Positions 11,304-23,033 of a stretch of DNA of 64,000 bases are shown one piece after another. The notes under the pieces were generated by a model that was not told where the DNA came from, made no database searches, and worked only from the letters and a program-made list of their open reading frames with translations. The DNA is from Cephalotus follicularis. Its lineage: Eukaryota; Streptophyta; Magnoliopsida; Oxalidales; Cephalotaceae. How positions within the stretch are numbered: position 1 is the first letter of the stretch; each line of letters opens with the position of its first letter. The stretch covers positions 62,001 to 126,000 of the forward strand of contig BDDD01002917.1 in assembly GCA_001972305.1 (NCBI GenBank), in the 5' to 3' direction. Made by a program: the position numbers and the translations under genes.

Positions 11304-13120
11304 TCTAGGAAACGATTGGGATGCGTTCTTATGCAACATGGTAGGGTGATTGCATACACATCGAGAAAGTTAAAGTCGTACGAGGAAAACTATCCCGTAC
11401 ATGATCTTGAGTTGGCAGCCATAGTATTCGCTTTGCAGAAATGGAGGCACTATCTCTATGGTGCCCAATTTGAGATCTTCACTGACCGTAAAAGTTTAAA
11501 GTATTTGTTTTCCCAGAAGGAGCTCAACATGAGATAGAGATGATGGGTGGAGTTCTTTAATGATTACAACTGCAACATCCAATACCACCCAGTAAAGGCG
11601 AATGTAGTGGCAGATGCGCTGAGTCGCAAGGCAATGATTGCTGGAGCAATGGTTTCACAGTGGAAGCTATTGGAGGAATTTCAGAGATGGAATCCGTTCA
11701 TGGTTTCCCGAGGAGTTATAGTGGCAAATCTTAGAGCACAACCGAAACTTCAGGAGCGTATTCTGACTGCTCAGTACAGTGACACCGAGTTATGGAGTAT
11801 TCGTGAGAACCTGGAAACTGATTATGAATTCTCCATCCACACTGATGGAATATTGAGGTTCCGAGGAAGGATATTTGTTCCGGATGACGAGAGCATCAGA
11901 AATGAATTACTGTAACAGGCCCACAAGTCAAAATACAGTGTTCACCTGAGAAGTTCCAAGATGTGGCACGGCCTGAAGAAGCACTACTGGTGGAGTGGTA
12001 TGAAAAGAGAGATCGCCGAATATGTAGCAAGATGTTTGGCATGTCGGAGAGTGAAGGCTGAACATCAGAAACCTGCGGGACTGCTACAATCGTTACCAGT
12101 GGTTGAGTGGAAATGGGAGCATGTGACCATGGACTTCGTGACGGGATTACCAAGGTCACGTAATCAGCATGAAGCAGTGTGGGTTGTAGTGGACAAACTC
12201 ACTAAGTCTGCTCACTTTCTTCCAATGAACATGATGTATTCTATCGAGAAGCTGGCTCGATTGTATATCCGGGAGATAGTGAGATAGCATGGAGTATTGG
12301 TCAGTATTGTTTGTGACCGTGATGCTATATTCACTTCAAGATTCTGGAAAAAGTTCCAAGCAGCTATGGAAACAGCCTTGAACTTTAGCACTGCATTCCA
12401 CCCACAGACCGACGGATAATCCGAGTGTACCATTCAAACTCTGGAGGATATGCTACGGGCTTGCATGATTGATTTTTCTGGGAGTTGGGAGGATCTGGCA
12501 CTGATCGAGTTCTCTTCCAACAACAGCTTTCACACCAGCATTGGAATGGCTCCCTATGAAGCCTTGTATGGGAGAAAGTGAAGATCGCCTATTTGCTTGG
12601 ACGAGGTAGGTGAGAGACAAGTGATAGGACCGGATTTAGTATAAGAGACTACTGATAAAGTGGAAATAATCAAGAAGAGACTGCTAGCTGCACAAAGTTG
12701 GCAGAAAAGTTACGTCGATCTCAAGAGAAGAAAGCTAGAGTTCGAGAAGGGAGATCATGTTTTCCTGAAGATCTTGCTTTCGAAAGGGATACACCGTTTT
12801 GGCCTCAAGAGGAAGTTGGCTCCAAGGTATATTGGACCTTATGAGAACTAGAAAGAGTGGGGGATGTGGCATATCAGATTGCACTACCACCCAGTTTTTC
12901 GGGTGTGCGTAACGTATTTCATGTTTCCATGTTACGAAAATACGTGCCGGACCCATCTCACATATTGAGCTATGAAGAAAGGCCGACGAGGATAGTGGAT
13001 CAAATGGAGAAGGTGCTGAGGAATAGGACTATTCCTATGGTAAAAGTACTGTGGCGTTCTGCTACGTGGGAGCGTGAAGACAAAATGATGGACACATTTC
13101 CCCACTTGTTCGAAATGTAA
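11304..13120 (+). pseudogene. pol: Element A RNase H, integrase and C-terminal region, broken
   Basis: Continues the A frame. RH about 11304-11620 ([30 protein letters not shown]). INT from about 11950: YWWSGMKREIAEYVARCLAC zinc-binding region, MDFVTGLP (first catalytic Asp, about 12130), [12 protein letters not shown] (second Asp, about 12312), FHPQTDG at about 12397, then a GPY-like motif (RYIGPYEN, about 12826). The end of the frame (12857-13120) resembles the chromodomain-like tail of F (WEREDKM). Stops at 11535, 11913, 12285 and 12849 plus a frameshift near 12850. Most stops fit CAG/CGA/CAA to TAG/TGA/TAA transitions. Confidence 0.9.
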
Positions 13121-13148
13121 GGGATAAATTCGAGCACGAATTTTCTTT

Positions 13149-13160
13149 AAGGATGGGGGA
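13149..13160 (+). other. Polypurine tract of A
   Basis: aaggatggggga just before the 3' LTR; primes plus-strand DNA synthesis. Confidence 0.88.
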
Positions 13161-13310
13161 ATGTAATAACCGCGATTTCAATTAATGTAATCTTGATAAA
13201 TAAAATATACACTTACTTGAATTTTAATGTCTAATTGTTATATGAATTATGGTTATGGATTTTAAGTGTGGGAATAAGCTTAATTAACCACAAAAAAAAA
13301 ACAGCCTCAA

Positions 13311-13439
13311 ACAGCCGACAGTCATAGGGCAAGAGACGACTGCTTAGTTTATGGAGGAAGAGCCGACTGTCGCATGGGAACAGTCGACTGGTTGATGTGT
13401 GGAATGGACAGTCGACTGCAAAGTAAATACAGTCGAATG
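13311..13439. repeat. CAGTCGACTG/AGCCGACTG motif cluster 1 in A LTR
   Basis: About six copies: agccgacag, gacgactgc, agccgactgt (13361), cagtcgactg (13381 and 13409), cagtcgaatg (13430). Spacing is irregular. They lie 149-278 bp from the LTR start, nearly the same offset as cluster 1 in F. Confidence 0.85.
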
Positions 13440-14347
13440 GTATGGCACAGGACAAGTGTCTGTGCATAGCGCAAGACAGAGCAGAGGCGTGGCATGCAAT
13501 GGACAGGTGTTGCATGCATGCCACCAGCTGTAACTACATGCAAGGGTGATGCCTTTCATGTCCTCTATTCCTTCCGCAAGACTTGCAGACCTGCAACCTG
13601 CAAAAACAGGTGAGAAATAGCAAAGAAAGACATGTGCATGTGAGAGAGAGAGAGAAGGGAGAAGGCTGAATTAATGGAATCTGGCGAGTTCTAAGGTTTG
13701 AAACCTTTATATCAACTATTGAGGGATGGAAAGGAGTGTTGGAAACACTTGAGAGAGAAGGAAACGCATTGGACAGTAGTTGTTGGCAAGTGGATGCATG
13801 TTGAAGGATTGGAGTTCAAAGGAGGAGTTGAAGCTTTGATTTCCTGGTAAGCTCCAAGTTCTGTTATTGTTGAGTTATAGTTAAATTGTAGCATATTCGT
13901 TTTATAACCCTACTGATTAAACATGATCATCAGCAATAAGCCTGGAAATTGGAGATTGAACTTGGTTTAGTTAGGAAATGGAAAACGGAACTTAGGAAAT
14001 TGATTGTAAGCTCCTGGTTCCGATTTTGTTGTTATCATGATTAGATAACTAGTTAAACGTACTGGTATTGATATCTAAACTTGTATACATGCAACCATAT
14101 AGATTAATTACTGGATTTTGGAAGATTGAGTTGGGTGAAGGACTTGGAACACAAAGAGAGGAACCAACTCAATTTGATTCCAGGATAGCATTTGAGGTAG
14201 GGGTTCTGACATGCTTTAGAAGATAAAATATGTATATCATGCCTGGATGATTTCTTTATGATAGCATGTTGTTGATTGATTGGAAATTGATTGTGAGCAT
14301 TTATACCCTGCTTTGTGAAACTACTGCCTGGCGTTTCTGGGCAAGAA

Positions 14348-14461
14348 CAGTCGACAGTTTAATCCCAACAGTCGACTACTCAATGTAAACAGTCGACTGT
14401 TAAAGACAAACAGTCGACTGCTTAATGAAAACAGCCGGCTATTCTTATGAACAGCCAACTG
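14348..14461. repeat. CAGTCGACTG motif cluster 2 in A LTR
   Basis: Six copies spaced 20-22 bp (14348, 14369, 14390, 14411, 14432, 14452); the last two are diverged (cagccggct, cagccaact). Confidence 0.88.
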
Positions 14462-15655
14462 TTGAGTGACAGAATGCACAAATTAGCTGTAGTTAGGATT
14501 TTAGTTGTGTGTAATTACCCTGGCCTCCATATGGTATGATTGTAACCGTCAATCCTGGCCTATGTAGTTACATTACTGGAAGTAAACAACTTTTGCATTC
14601 ACTGTGAGAGTTGTGCAAGAATGACTAGGGTATGCTAACATTTCATTGAACCCTTGAAATGATTGTTCCGCTGCCGTTATTGCTGCTGTTTATTGATGTT
14701 GTTATACATAATGTATAGCTGTTAAGTGTTCATAGCTACTGTTGTTACACTTAATATTAACGATTGAACCCACTATTGCTATAAGCACAAATACTGGTTT
14801 TCCTTATTTTTTCCAAAATGAAAACGTATTGTCAAATGATTACTGATTTTCCTCCCATGAGAGGCACAACTACTGTACTGAATACCGGTTCCTGCAGAGA
14901 GAGGTACGGTTACTGAACTGTTTAATGTTTCAAAAGAAAACAACTTTATATTGCATATCATAAACTTATGTAATATTACTATTGAATTGATTGAACTGTT
15001 TGTTTATTCTTATTGCCGTTAGTCGAGTGATAGGAGACATCACTGGCTAACGGGGTGGTCCTAGGTACCAGGAGTTGGCTAGAGCTTCCACCACACTTAT
15101 CTGCAATGCAGATCCTGATTGTTAACTACCCGCTAAATGCCAGCAGAACTGACCTGACTCATCATCTTCGGAGTGTAGGGTGATAGTTAGGTGGTGCACA
15201 GTTGGTGCTGTATATATATATATATATGTCATTTCAGATAACTGACATGCATGTTACATTTATATATTCTTTATCATGCATTATTTTCCTACTTAGCCAA
15301 GTGAGGACAACGGCTAACCCCCTACAATTTCAGATTAAGTGAAGACGTTCGAGAAGTGCTGCTAAAGCTTTTGGAGAACTTCTATTTTTTTTTTTGTTAA
15401 GGTTGTTATTCTTATGTTTTGTATTGAAATGAACGTTCGCACTACGTTGTTGTTGTTACTTTCCTTATGTAAAAGGTTTTTGTTGGTATTGTATAAGCAC
15501 GTAGTATGGGCTACGTGCGGATGATTTTTATGATCCAACAATGGAATGCTTCTGCTTATTTATGAATGTTGTTTAACGATTCAATGCTGGATTATTATTA
15601 TTTATATCTGATATCACCACATATGCTTGTCTTAATAGAATAACGAGGTGTGACA

Positions 15656-18600
15656 ATAACCTTATCAGTAGTTTCTTGAACAATGTTAGGTCCCAATATC
15701 TGCCTTTCACCCACTTCATCCCAACATATAAGAGATCTGCATTTCCTCCAGTATAGAGCTTCATAAGGAGCCATCCCAATGCTAGAATGATAACTGTTGT
15801 TGTAGGAGAATTCAATAACTAGAATATGATCCTCCCAACTTCCAGCAAAATCAATCACACAAGCCTTGAGCATATCTTCTACAGTTTGAATGGTTCGCTG
15901 AGACTGTCCATCATTCTATGGATGAAATGCAGTACTAAAATTCAAGGTTGTTCCCGTAGCTGCTTGGAACTTCCTCCAGAATCTCGAGATAAACCTCCAA
16001 TCGCGGTCACAAACAATACAGACGGGCACTCCATTCAATTTCACAATCTCCTAAATATAATGCCGAGCTAAGTTCTCAATGGAATATGTCATATTCATTG
16101 GAAGAAAGAGAGAGGACTTGGTGAGTCTATCCATAACAACCCAAATTGCTTCATGGTGATTCTGTGATCTCGGTAAGCCCGACACAAAATCCATGGTTAT
16201 ATGTTCCCACTTCCATTCTACTACTGGTAGCGATTGGAACAATCCTGCAGGTTTTTGATGTTTCTCTTTGACTCTCTGACAAGTCAAGCACCTAGCCATG
16301 AATTCGGCAATATCTCTCTTCATGTCGCTCCACCAGTAGTTCCCTTTCAGATCATGTCACATCTTAGAGCTTCCCGGATGAATACTATACTGTGATTTAT
16401 GAGCTTGTTGCAATAGCTCATCTCTTAAACTCTCATCATCCGGAACACATACTCTTCCTTGGAACCTCAATATGCTGTAAGTATGTATAGAGAAATCAGA
16501 GTTATGATATGATTCTAGATTCTCCTGAATGTTCCATAATTCTGTGTCACCAAATTGAGCATTCTTGATGGGATCAAGAAATTCTAGCTGTGCTCTAAGG
16601 CTTGCAACAGTAACACCTCTATAAACCATGAACGGATTACATCTCTGAAAATCATCCAGTAATTTCCATTGCAAAACCATCGCGCCAGCAATCATTGCTT
16701 TGTGACTCAGGGCATCAGCAACAACATTTGCTTTCCCTGGGCGGTATTGAATATTGCAGTTTTAATCATTGAAGAATTCAACCCACCTTCTCTGTCTCAT
16801 ATTCAATTCATTCTAAGAGAATAGATACTTCAAACTTTTGTGGTCGATAAATATCTTGAATTGAGCACCATAAAGATAGTGTCTTCAATTCTGTAATGCA
16901 AACACTACGGTAGCTAATTCAAGATCATGTACATGATAGTTTTCCTCGTACGGTTTCAGCTTCCTCGAAGCATAAGCAATTACTAGACCACGTTGCATGA
17001 GAGCAGATCCCAAGCCCTTCCCAGAAGCATCATTGTAAAAAGTAAAGTCTTCATTACTCGCAGGTAATGCTAAAACAGGAGCCGAAATCAACCGACTATG
17101 AAGTTCCTTAAAACTTGTTTCACAAGCGTCATCCCAATCAAAACTTGACTTCTTTTGAGTCAAATGGGTCAACAGAGTAGCAATTTTAGAAAATCCTTCA
17201 ATAAACCTTTGATAATAACCGGCCAATCCCAAGAAGCTATGAACTTCAATAACGTTCTTCGGTTGTGGCCAATTCACAATAATCTCAATCTTTGAAGGAT
17301 CCACTGATTACCCTTCACTAGATACAATATGACAGAGGAAAGTCACACGATCTAGCCAAAATTCACACTTACTGAATTTAGCAAACAAGGGCTCCTTCCA
17401 TAGAGTTTGCAGCACAATCCTCAAATGCTGCATATGCTCCTCAACACTCTTCGAATATATCAGAATGTCGTCGAAGAAGATCACAACAAACTGATCCAGA
17501 TAGGGTTGGAATACTCGGTTCATTAAACACATGAATGCTTCAGGGGCATTCGTCAAACCGAACGGTAATATCAGGAACTCATTGTGTCCATATCTGGTTT
17601 GAAAAGTAGTCTTCTCAACATGGCCTTTACGAATCCTCAACTGATGATAGCCTATCCTCAAGTCAAGTTTAGAGAACGCAGTTGAACATTGCAGTTGATC
17701 GAACAACTCATGAATATGTGGAAGAGGATATTTGTTCTTCACAGTCACTTGATTCAATAGCCGATAATCGATGCACAACCTCATCGATCCATCATTCTTC
17801 TTTACGAGCAATACCGGTGCTCCCCATGGTGATACACTCGGTCTGATAATTCCCTTGTCAAGATAATCTTGCAGTTGAATCTTTAACTCCTTCAATTCAA
17901 TAGGAGCCATTATGTATGGAGCTTCAGAAATAGGAGCAGTTCTTGGCATTAATTCGATACTGAACTCCATATCTATCTCCGGTGGTAGTGAAACAAGACC
18001 TGCTGGAAACACATCAGGAAATTTCCAGACAACAGGAATCTGTTCCAGACTAGGCATACATTTCGTTTCGTCCACCACATAAGCCAAGTAACCTTCACAC
18101 CCTTTCTCGAGATATTTATTCGCTCGAGTAAAAGAAACAATCGGAGCAGAAGTATTCTTCTCTCCTACGAACTGGAATACAGTGTGGTCTGATAGATAAA
18201 AAGTCACCACCTTATTGTAACAATCAACACAAGCTCGATGAACATAGAGCCAGTCCATCCCCAAGAAAACTTCGAAATCTCGGATCGGCAATACAATCAG
18301 ATCAGCAAATAGCTGAACCCCAGCTATCATGATCTCACAGTTATTTATTACTGTGTCACTCAATAAGCAGCCTCCGGTTGGAATATGTACTTCCAACACA
18401 TATGGCAAACAAGCAGTCACACAATGCAAGTTGCAAAAAAAATATGATGCAATGAATGAATGTGTAGCTCCTGGATCAATTAAGACGCGAGCTAATATAC
18501 AAGATACGAATATGGTACCTCCAACAACAGATGTAGACTCTAGTATGTCTTCCTTAGATAAATTATAAACCCTACCTTTCATGATTCCCTTTCCAGTATC

Positions 18601-18664
18601 ATTTCGTGGTGGACCAGCCGCACCACTTGCACTAGCTCCAGCACTCCCTTGCTGATTGCGCATT
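15656..18664 (-). pseudogene. pol: Element E gag tail-PR-RT-RH-INT, broken
   Basis: One minus-strand frame interrupted only by stops. An open stretch from 18663 to 17308 (451 codons) holds the gag tail ([14 protein letters not shown]), PR ([13 protein letters not shown], about 18480) and RT with [12 protein letters not shown] at about 17475. After a stop at 17305, the RT end and RH ([15 protein letters not shown], about 17000) continue, then INT: MDFVSGLP at about 16195 and the second half of INT, ending at ETTDKV (about 15661) where A inserted. Stops also occur near 16882, 16700, 16355 and 16048. PR has IDPG instead of DSG/DTG. Confidence 0.9.
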
Positions 18665-19091
18665 TGTCACACCTCGTTTTCATTTAACACATGGTTATCA
18701 ATTAATCCAGTATTTACCAATAATCAAAATTTTAAAACTTTTTTGCGGAAGCATTTACTCATACTGGATTATCAAATTACATACACATGTGTCCCATACT
18801 ACATGCTTAAGCTCAGTACAGTACATGTTATACATTACATATTAACAATGTAACTATAAGAACCAGGTTATGACTTTATTACAGTACAACTTTAACAACC
18901 TTAAAATAGAAGCCTTCAAGTATAGCTTCATCAGCACACCTCCAATCTCCTTGTCAATCTGAAACTGTAGGTATTAGCTTTTGTTCTCGTTTGGCTAAGT
19001 AGGAAGTATGCATGACAATAATATAAAGATGTAATCATGTATGATAGATTATATTTTTAAAACAATATATATATAAATGAATATATACAAT
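18665..19091 (-). repeat. 5' LTR of E (inner end only)
   Basis: In minus orientation it ends ...CGAGGTGTGACA, like the A and F LTRs. It contains the shared block of A/F LTRs (gctaagtaggaag in plus, about 18952-19003). Interrupted at 19092. Confidence 0.82.
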
Positions 19092-19830
19092 CACTACAAG
19101 AAAAATGATTTTTTTGAAACACCCCATTTTGAAACGGAAAATATGTCCGTTTCAAAAGCTATACTATTTGAAACGGTGACAATGAACCGTTTCAGAAAAC
19201 CCCTAGTGTTTGAAATGGAAGATACAATCGTTTCAAGAACCCCATAGTATTTAAAATAGTTGATGTCTTCCGTTTCAAAAAGCTGATGTATTTGAAACGG
19301 AAGAGATGAACCATTTCAAAAAGCCCGAGGTATTTGAGACGGTTGATCTCTTCTGTTTCAAATGGTGGTATTTATCAGATGTAAAATAACACTTGCCATT
19401 TCACAATTCTCTCATCCATACAACGATCAGCCCAATTTCCCCTTTCCTTCTGCAACCCTAACATCTCCAGTCTCCAATCTTTGTGTCTCTGTTGCTCTCG
19501 ATCGACACCAACGACAACGGCAACAACCTCTCCTCCTTCTCTCCTCTCACTCTCAATTGCTCCTCTCTCCTCCCTCACTGTCGACTCAACTCACAATAGC
19601 GTACAATCGACATAGGTAATCTTAGAATCTCTTTTTTTTTCAAACAGTAATCTTCGAATCTTTGAGACAATTGGTGTTGTTGTATTGCTATATATTATGT
19701 ATGTTTATTTAGCTTTTCCTGATATGGATAGGAGTTTCTAAGAAATTCTTGATTTTAAAATTAGTTATTATTTTTTACAAGAGATTAGGGAGAGAAGACT
19801 GAGGGGATATTTTAGGTTTCTGATATTGGT
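19092..19830 (+). mobile_element. CACTA (En/Spm-type) transposon end with subterminal repeats
   Basis: Begins CACTACAAGAAAAATG, matching the terminal sequence of plant CACTA transposons. About ten copies of TTTGAAACGG or its complement follow in both orientations (about 19128-19365), which is a typical subterminal array where transposase binds. The 19376-19620 part is pyrimidine-rich and leader-like, ending in a possible splice donor near 19614. The other end is not in the window because C interrupts it. No transposase coding seen. Confidence 0.78.
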
Positions 19831-20854
19831 TTCTGATATGGGAAAAATCTGTTTTTATTAAGAAGGACACATGTCCTCATTGGATAAAGCCACGTGTCCA
19901 GAGGTTTCTTTTTTGAAGCTCACACGAACATGGGTCAGAGGGGCTTAGTAAGGCGACTCACAGTAGCAAGTCAGTAGACCCTCGCCAAACACCAGGGCCG
20001 AGGAGAGCTAGCTTGACCAAGAGCGCACCATAGGACAACCGTCCCGAGGACCTCCTCGGCCTGAGGAGCTTACGTAGGGTACATATCAGAGGACCTCCTT
20101 CAGGGCACCACTGTCGAGGACCTCCTCTACCCGAGGTGTCTATCGGACACATAGCAGAGGACGTACCCCCACTGCACAAATACCGAGGACCTTCTCCTCG
20201 ACGGTATCCAAAGAGACCTCATCCTCGAATGAATGGTAGAGGACCCGGCGTCCTAAGCATACGCCACTGAGGAAGCACCAGAAGATGAAGACCTAGGAAC
20301 GAAAGGGGAGGCAAGAGGCCCATCACCTCGGCAATAGTACCATTGTTCACTTCCTCGGCAGCCCTGTGGCAGAGGACCCCCACTTCATTTATGGGATAAA
20401 GGCATGAAATCTGCCTGATTTCCTGGGATTCGCCTTCATCTAAGTAAGGAAGTAGTGGTATAATGAACTACCAACAAGGAAAGTGATATTTGGCGGAGAT
20501 CAAGGGAAATGACCAAGATCCTCGGCATTTCCTTAGGGTAGAGCTATCACCTCCTCATTTCATGCTCAAACAGTTACATTCCAGCACTATAAATACTAGT
20601 TCAACAGTCAGAACAAATGTCAGCCATTTTTAATTCCAAAAGACCCTTGTTTTCACTGTGCAAAGGTCTAACTTGAGCGTCGGAGTATCCCCGGGAGAAC
20701 AACCTCCTGTACCTTCAACGTCTTTGTTCTTCTGTGCAGGGAAAACATTCTCAGCCACCTTCTACCTTTTTCCTCGGAGCATAAAACCAGCGTTTCCTTA
20801 AACAAATCAAGCCCTTACACGTGGGGTACTGTTGAGGAAAGGATTTTTGCATCA
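19830..20854 (+). repeat. 5' LTR of C (left end approximate)
   Basis: Ends GCATCA at 20854, five bases before the PBS; the end resembles 57120-57229 at the end of H. It contains many gaggac/cctcctcgg/ccgagg motifs (about 20038-20265), an ACGT element (gccacgtgtcc, about 19890) and a TATA box. Start could be any of several TGs between about 19820 and 19915. Confidence 0.65.
20588..20595 (+). promoter_or_regulatory. TATA box of C LTR
   Basis: TATAAATA about 265 bp before the LTR end, preceded by GC-rich motif-dense sequence; a good U3 TATA candidate. Transcription would start near 20620. Confidence 0.6.
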
Positions 20855-20859
20855 ACTGT

Positions 20860-20876
20860 TGGCGCCGTCTGTGGGA
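20860..20876 (+). other. PBS of C
   Basis: TGGCGCCGTCTGTGGGA, the sequence found at this position in many plant Tat-type elements; I did not assign the tRNA. Confidence 0.8.
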
Positions 20877-20902
20877 CACGCAGCAAAAAGTCATCAACAA
20901 TC

Positions 20903-21980
20903 ATGCCTCCGAGGAAGAACAACAACCAGTTTGGAGCCACAGGCAGTCAACAACAGGAGGTCACAACTCCTCTCCCAGAATCCATCCAAGCAGCGGTCCA
21001 AGAACAAGCTCCCGTAACAGGGGAGCAGCTCAATCAACTCCTCCAGGGAATGGAGCGTAACACTGATCTGTTGGTCACAACTTTAGCCAACTAACAGCAG
21101 CAAGCCTGGCCCATCCAGCGAGTGGTCCAAGGAGTTTCTGGTCCCAGTAGACCAGAGGTGGTGATACAACACCCACGAGGTGCCAGGTGAAACCCATCGA
21201 GGGGAGACGAACTTCCCCTTAGGCGGTCGGGGGACAACATTCACCTAGGAAGGAGACCTAAGATCAATGCATCTCAGAGGGCAGAGTCCTTGACTGCCTG
21301 GGATCACCCCAACGATCCTAGGAGAGTGCGTCCTCAACACCAAGCCATGGATCTGGATCCTCGGCAAGAGGCCGGAGGAGTGGAGGAGGCGCAAGTGCCC
21401 CCCAATACCCCGCGCGAAGCTGGCACGGCATGAGGAAGTAGGATCAACCCCCCAGCCTCAGCAGCTGGAGGGTCACGCGTTTCTAGCAGGGCTAGGAACA
21501 TATAGGATGTGGAACAAGCAGTAAATAGAAAGCTTGCCGAATTGCAAAGAAGGTTCCGAGGTGCGGAGCAGCACAGGGGACATCTGTCCGAGGTACGAAA
21601 CATCAGCGCCCACCCCTTCACGTCCGAGATTATGGCAGAGCAAGTCCCCAGCGGATTTCGATACCCAAGCCTTAATAAATATGATGGGTCCACGGACCCC
21701 ATCCAGCATGTACGCTCTTACATTCAAGCTATGTGGATGTACCAGGCTTCAGACGCTATGCTGTGTCGAGGATTCCCAGCAACCTTGACTAGAACTGCCC
21801 AGTCATGGTATTTCACCTTGGCAAAGGATTTGGTGGAGAACTTCGATCAGTTTATAGAACTGTTCGTAACTAAGTTTCTCAATAGCACCACACAGAGGAG
21901 GAACTCCACCCACTTGATCAATGTGGTGCACGGTAAAGATGAGTCAATGAGGGATTACCTCACCAGATTCAACAGGGAGT
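20903..21980 (+). pseudogene. gag: Element C gag, 5' part, broken
   Basis: ATG 20903 (MPPRKNNNQFG) follows the PBS by 26 bp. One frame with stops at 21092 (TAA), about 21188 (TGA), about 21429 (TGA) and about 21507 (TAG). Capsid-like part about 21510-21980 (SLNKYDGSTDPIQHV; SWYFTLAKD; DYLTRFNRE) matches H gag (about 51200-51660). Interrupted by D at 21981; resumes at 29924. Confidence 0.88.
21976..21980. repeat. Left TSD of D (GGAGT)
   Basis: GGAGT before the D 5' LTR, repeated at 29924-29928. Confidence 0.95.
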
Positions 21981-22189
21981 TGTTTAGCATGAAAATGTGT
22001 TATTTTTAATGATCTATTTGTGATATTTTTATGCTTGGAATAGACTACTTCTGTTGTGTTATATTGATTTTCAGGTACAAGAGCTAAATGACCAAAGTGC
22101 AAGAATACTACACAAAGTTGTGCAAATTAGAGCTTGAAAGTGTAAAGATTGAAGAATTGACAAATTCTACAGAAACAGAGCAAAACACG

Positions 22190-22490
22190 TCGATGTCTAT
22201 CATAGGGATCGACGCCTTTTCTGTGTTTGCATTAAATGCATCGATGTCTTTTGTTGGGGATTGATGTCCTTTCTGGGATTGCAACTTACCTTCAAGAGCT
22301 ATGAAAAAGACATCGACATCTTTCATCAAAAGGATCGACGTCTTTGTACAAATTCGACCTGTAACTTTTGGATCAAAACGCATCGACATCTTTCATCAAA
22401 AGGATCGATGTCCATTACGCGCATCTCAGCAAAACACATTTTTTTGCAACATGCGTCGATGTCCAACAAAAGGCCTCGACGTCTTCTTCT
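22190..22490. repeat. Array of GTCGATGTC-type motifs in D 5' LTR
   Basis: About ten copies in both orientations (cgtcgatgtct, gatcgacgcc, catcgatgtctttt, gacatcgacatcttt, gatcgacgtctttg, catcgacatcttt, gatcgatgtcc, cgtcgatgtcc, ctcgacgtctt). The equivalent array in the 3' LTR is at about 28815-29112. It lies upstream of the TATA box, so it would be in U3. Confidence 0.85.
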
Positions 22491-22571
22491 GCAACAGAAA
22501 TAGAAAGTTAGATTTTTTGCCAAATTTTGTAACTAGGATTGATTTATTTCCATTTTTTATCAATTTTGTAG

Positions 22572-22579
22572 TATAAAAA
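22572..22579 (+). promoter_or_regulatory. TATA box of D 5' LTR
   Basis: TATAAAAA, conserved in the 3' LTR (29197-29204), with the motif array just upstream. Confidence 0.6.
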
Positions 22580-22882
22580 GAATACATTGCCGGACAAATA
22601 AGAGAGGAGTGTAAAGAGGCTTGTAGAAACCCTATTTTTTCTTTGTCAATTTTAGTTTATTTTACAATGTTTAGTAGCTAAACTCTTCAAGGTTTTGGGG
22701 AAGAACAAAGCCTAGATTGTTATTGTTTCAGTTCCATCAATAAAAAATCCTTGAATGTTTGATTTGTTCTTCAAATATTTCTGCCTTCACACACACTTTG
22801 TCTGTCTGATTAAAATCCACAAACATCTTGTCGGTGAAGCTAAAAATTGATGAATAAATGGTGCTTAATTCAATCAACGGAG

Positions 22883-23033
22883 TCTACTCATACGATTTGT
22901 CACAACGAACACACTTCGTATAGACCTAGCATGTCTACTCATACGTCTTGCCGCAGTTGCCGTACTTCGTATAGACCTAGCATGTCTACTCATACGTCTT
23001 GTCATCACCATCACACTCCGTATCGACCTAGCT
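22883..23033 (+). repeat. Three 51-bp tandem repeats in D 5' LTR, open in one frame
   Basis: Units begin tctactcatacg and end gacctagcatg (22883, 22934, 22985). Since 51 bp is 17 codons, a 73-codon open frame (22847-23068) reads a repeated THTSCxxxxTxYRPSMS peptide. The same array and frame occur in the 3' LTR (29508-29658). No known function; a spurious frame is possible. Confidence 0.85.

Larger units (their letters stand above)
1..15655 (+). mobile_element. Element A: Ty3/gypsy LTR retrotransposon, Tekay/Del-like chromovirus, 5' end outside window
   Basis: Composite element with the end of its 5' LTR (1-987), an iMet-type PBS, gag, PR, RT, RH, INT, a polypurine tract and a complete 3' LTR (13162-15655). 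The sequence at 1 matches the 3' LTR from about 14792, so roughly 1.6 kb of the 5' LTR lies left of the window. A solo LTR interrupts gag and element B interrupts pol; with both removed, the coding region is essentially one reading frame broken by stop codons. On the right, A abuts minus-strand integrase sequence of E, so A inserted into E pol; ATAAC at 15656-15660 is the expected right TSD. The chromovirus assignment rests on gag/RT/INT sequence character and the iMet PBS. Confidence 0.9.
13162..15655 (+). repeat. 3' LTR of A (2494 bp)
   Basis: TGTAATAACC...GTGTGACA. It carries two clusters of CAGTCGACTG-type motifs (13311-13439 and 14348-14461) and a conserved block with a splice-acceptor-like end at 15295-15333. 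The following ATAAC (15656-15660) is the likely TSD. Confidence 0.93.
15656..19091 (-). mobile_element. Element E: minus-strand Tekay-like retrotransposon, partial
   Basis: Reads right to left: the end of an LTR (19091-18665), then PR, RT, RH and INT down to 15656, where A interrupts it. The INT C-terminus and 3' LTR must lie left of the window. PBS and nearly all of gag are missing: the LTR terminus at 18665 directly abuts the gag tail. Sequence is close to A (RT and RH align almost without gaps), so it is the same lineage. Its LTR is interrupted at 19092 by a CACTA end. Confidence 0.88.

Noticed and set aside
19362-19619. 85-codon frame in CACTA region as a host gene
   Set aside because: Low-complexity Ser/Leu/Gln-rich, with no homology recognised; better explained as a pyrimidine-rich leader.
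22108-22389. 91-93 codon minus-strand frames in both D LTRs
   Set aside because: They follow the TCGA motif array (repeated DIDVF-type peptide) and need no coding explanation.
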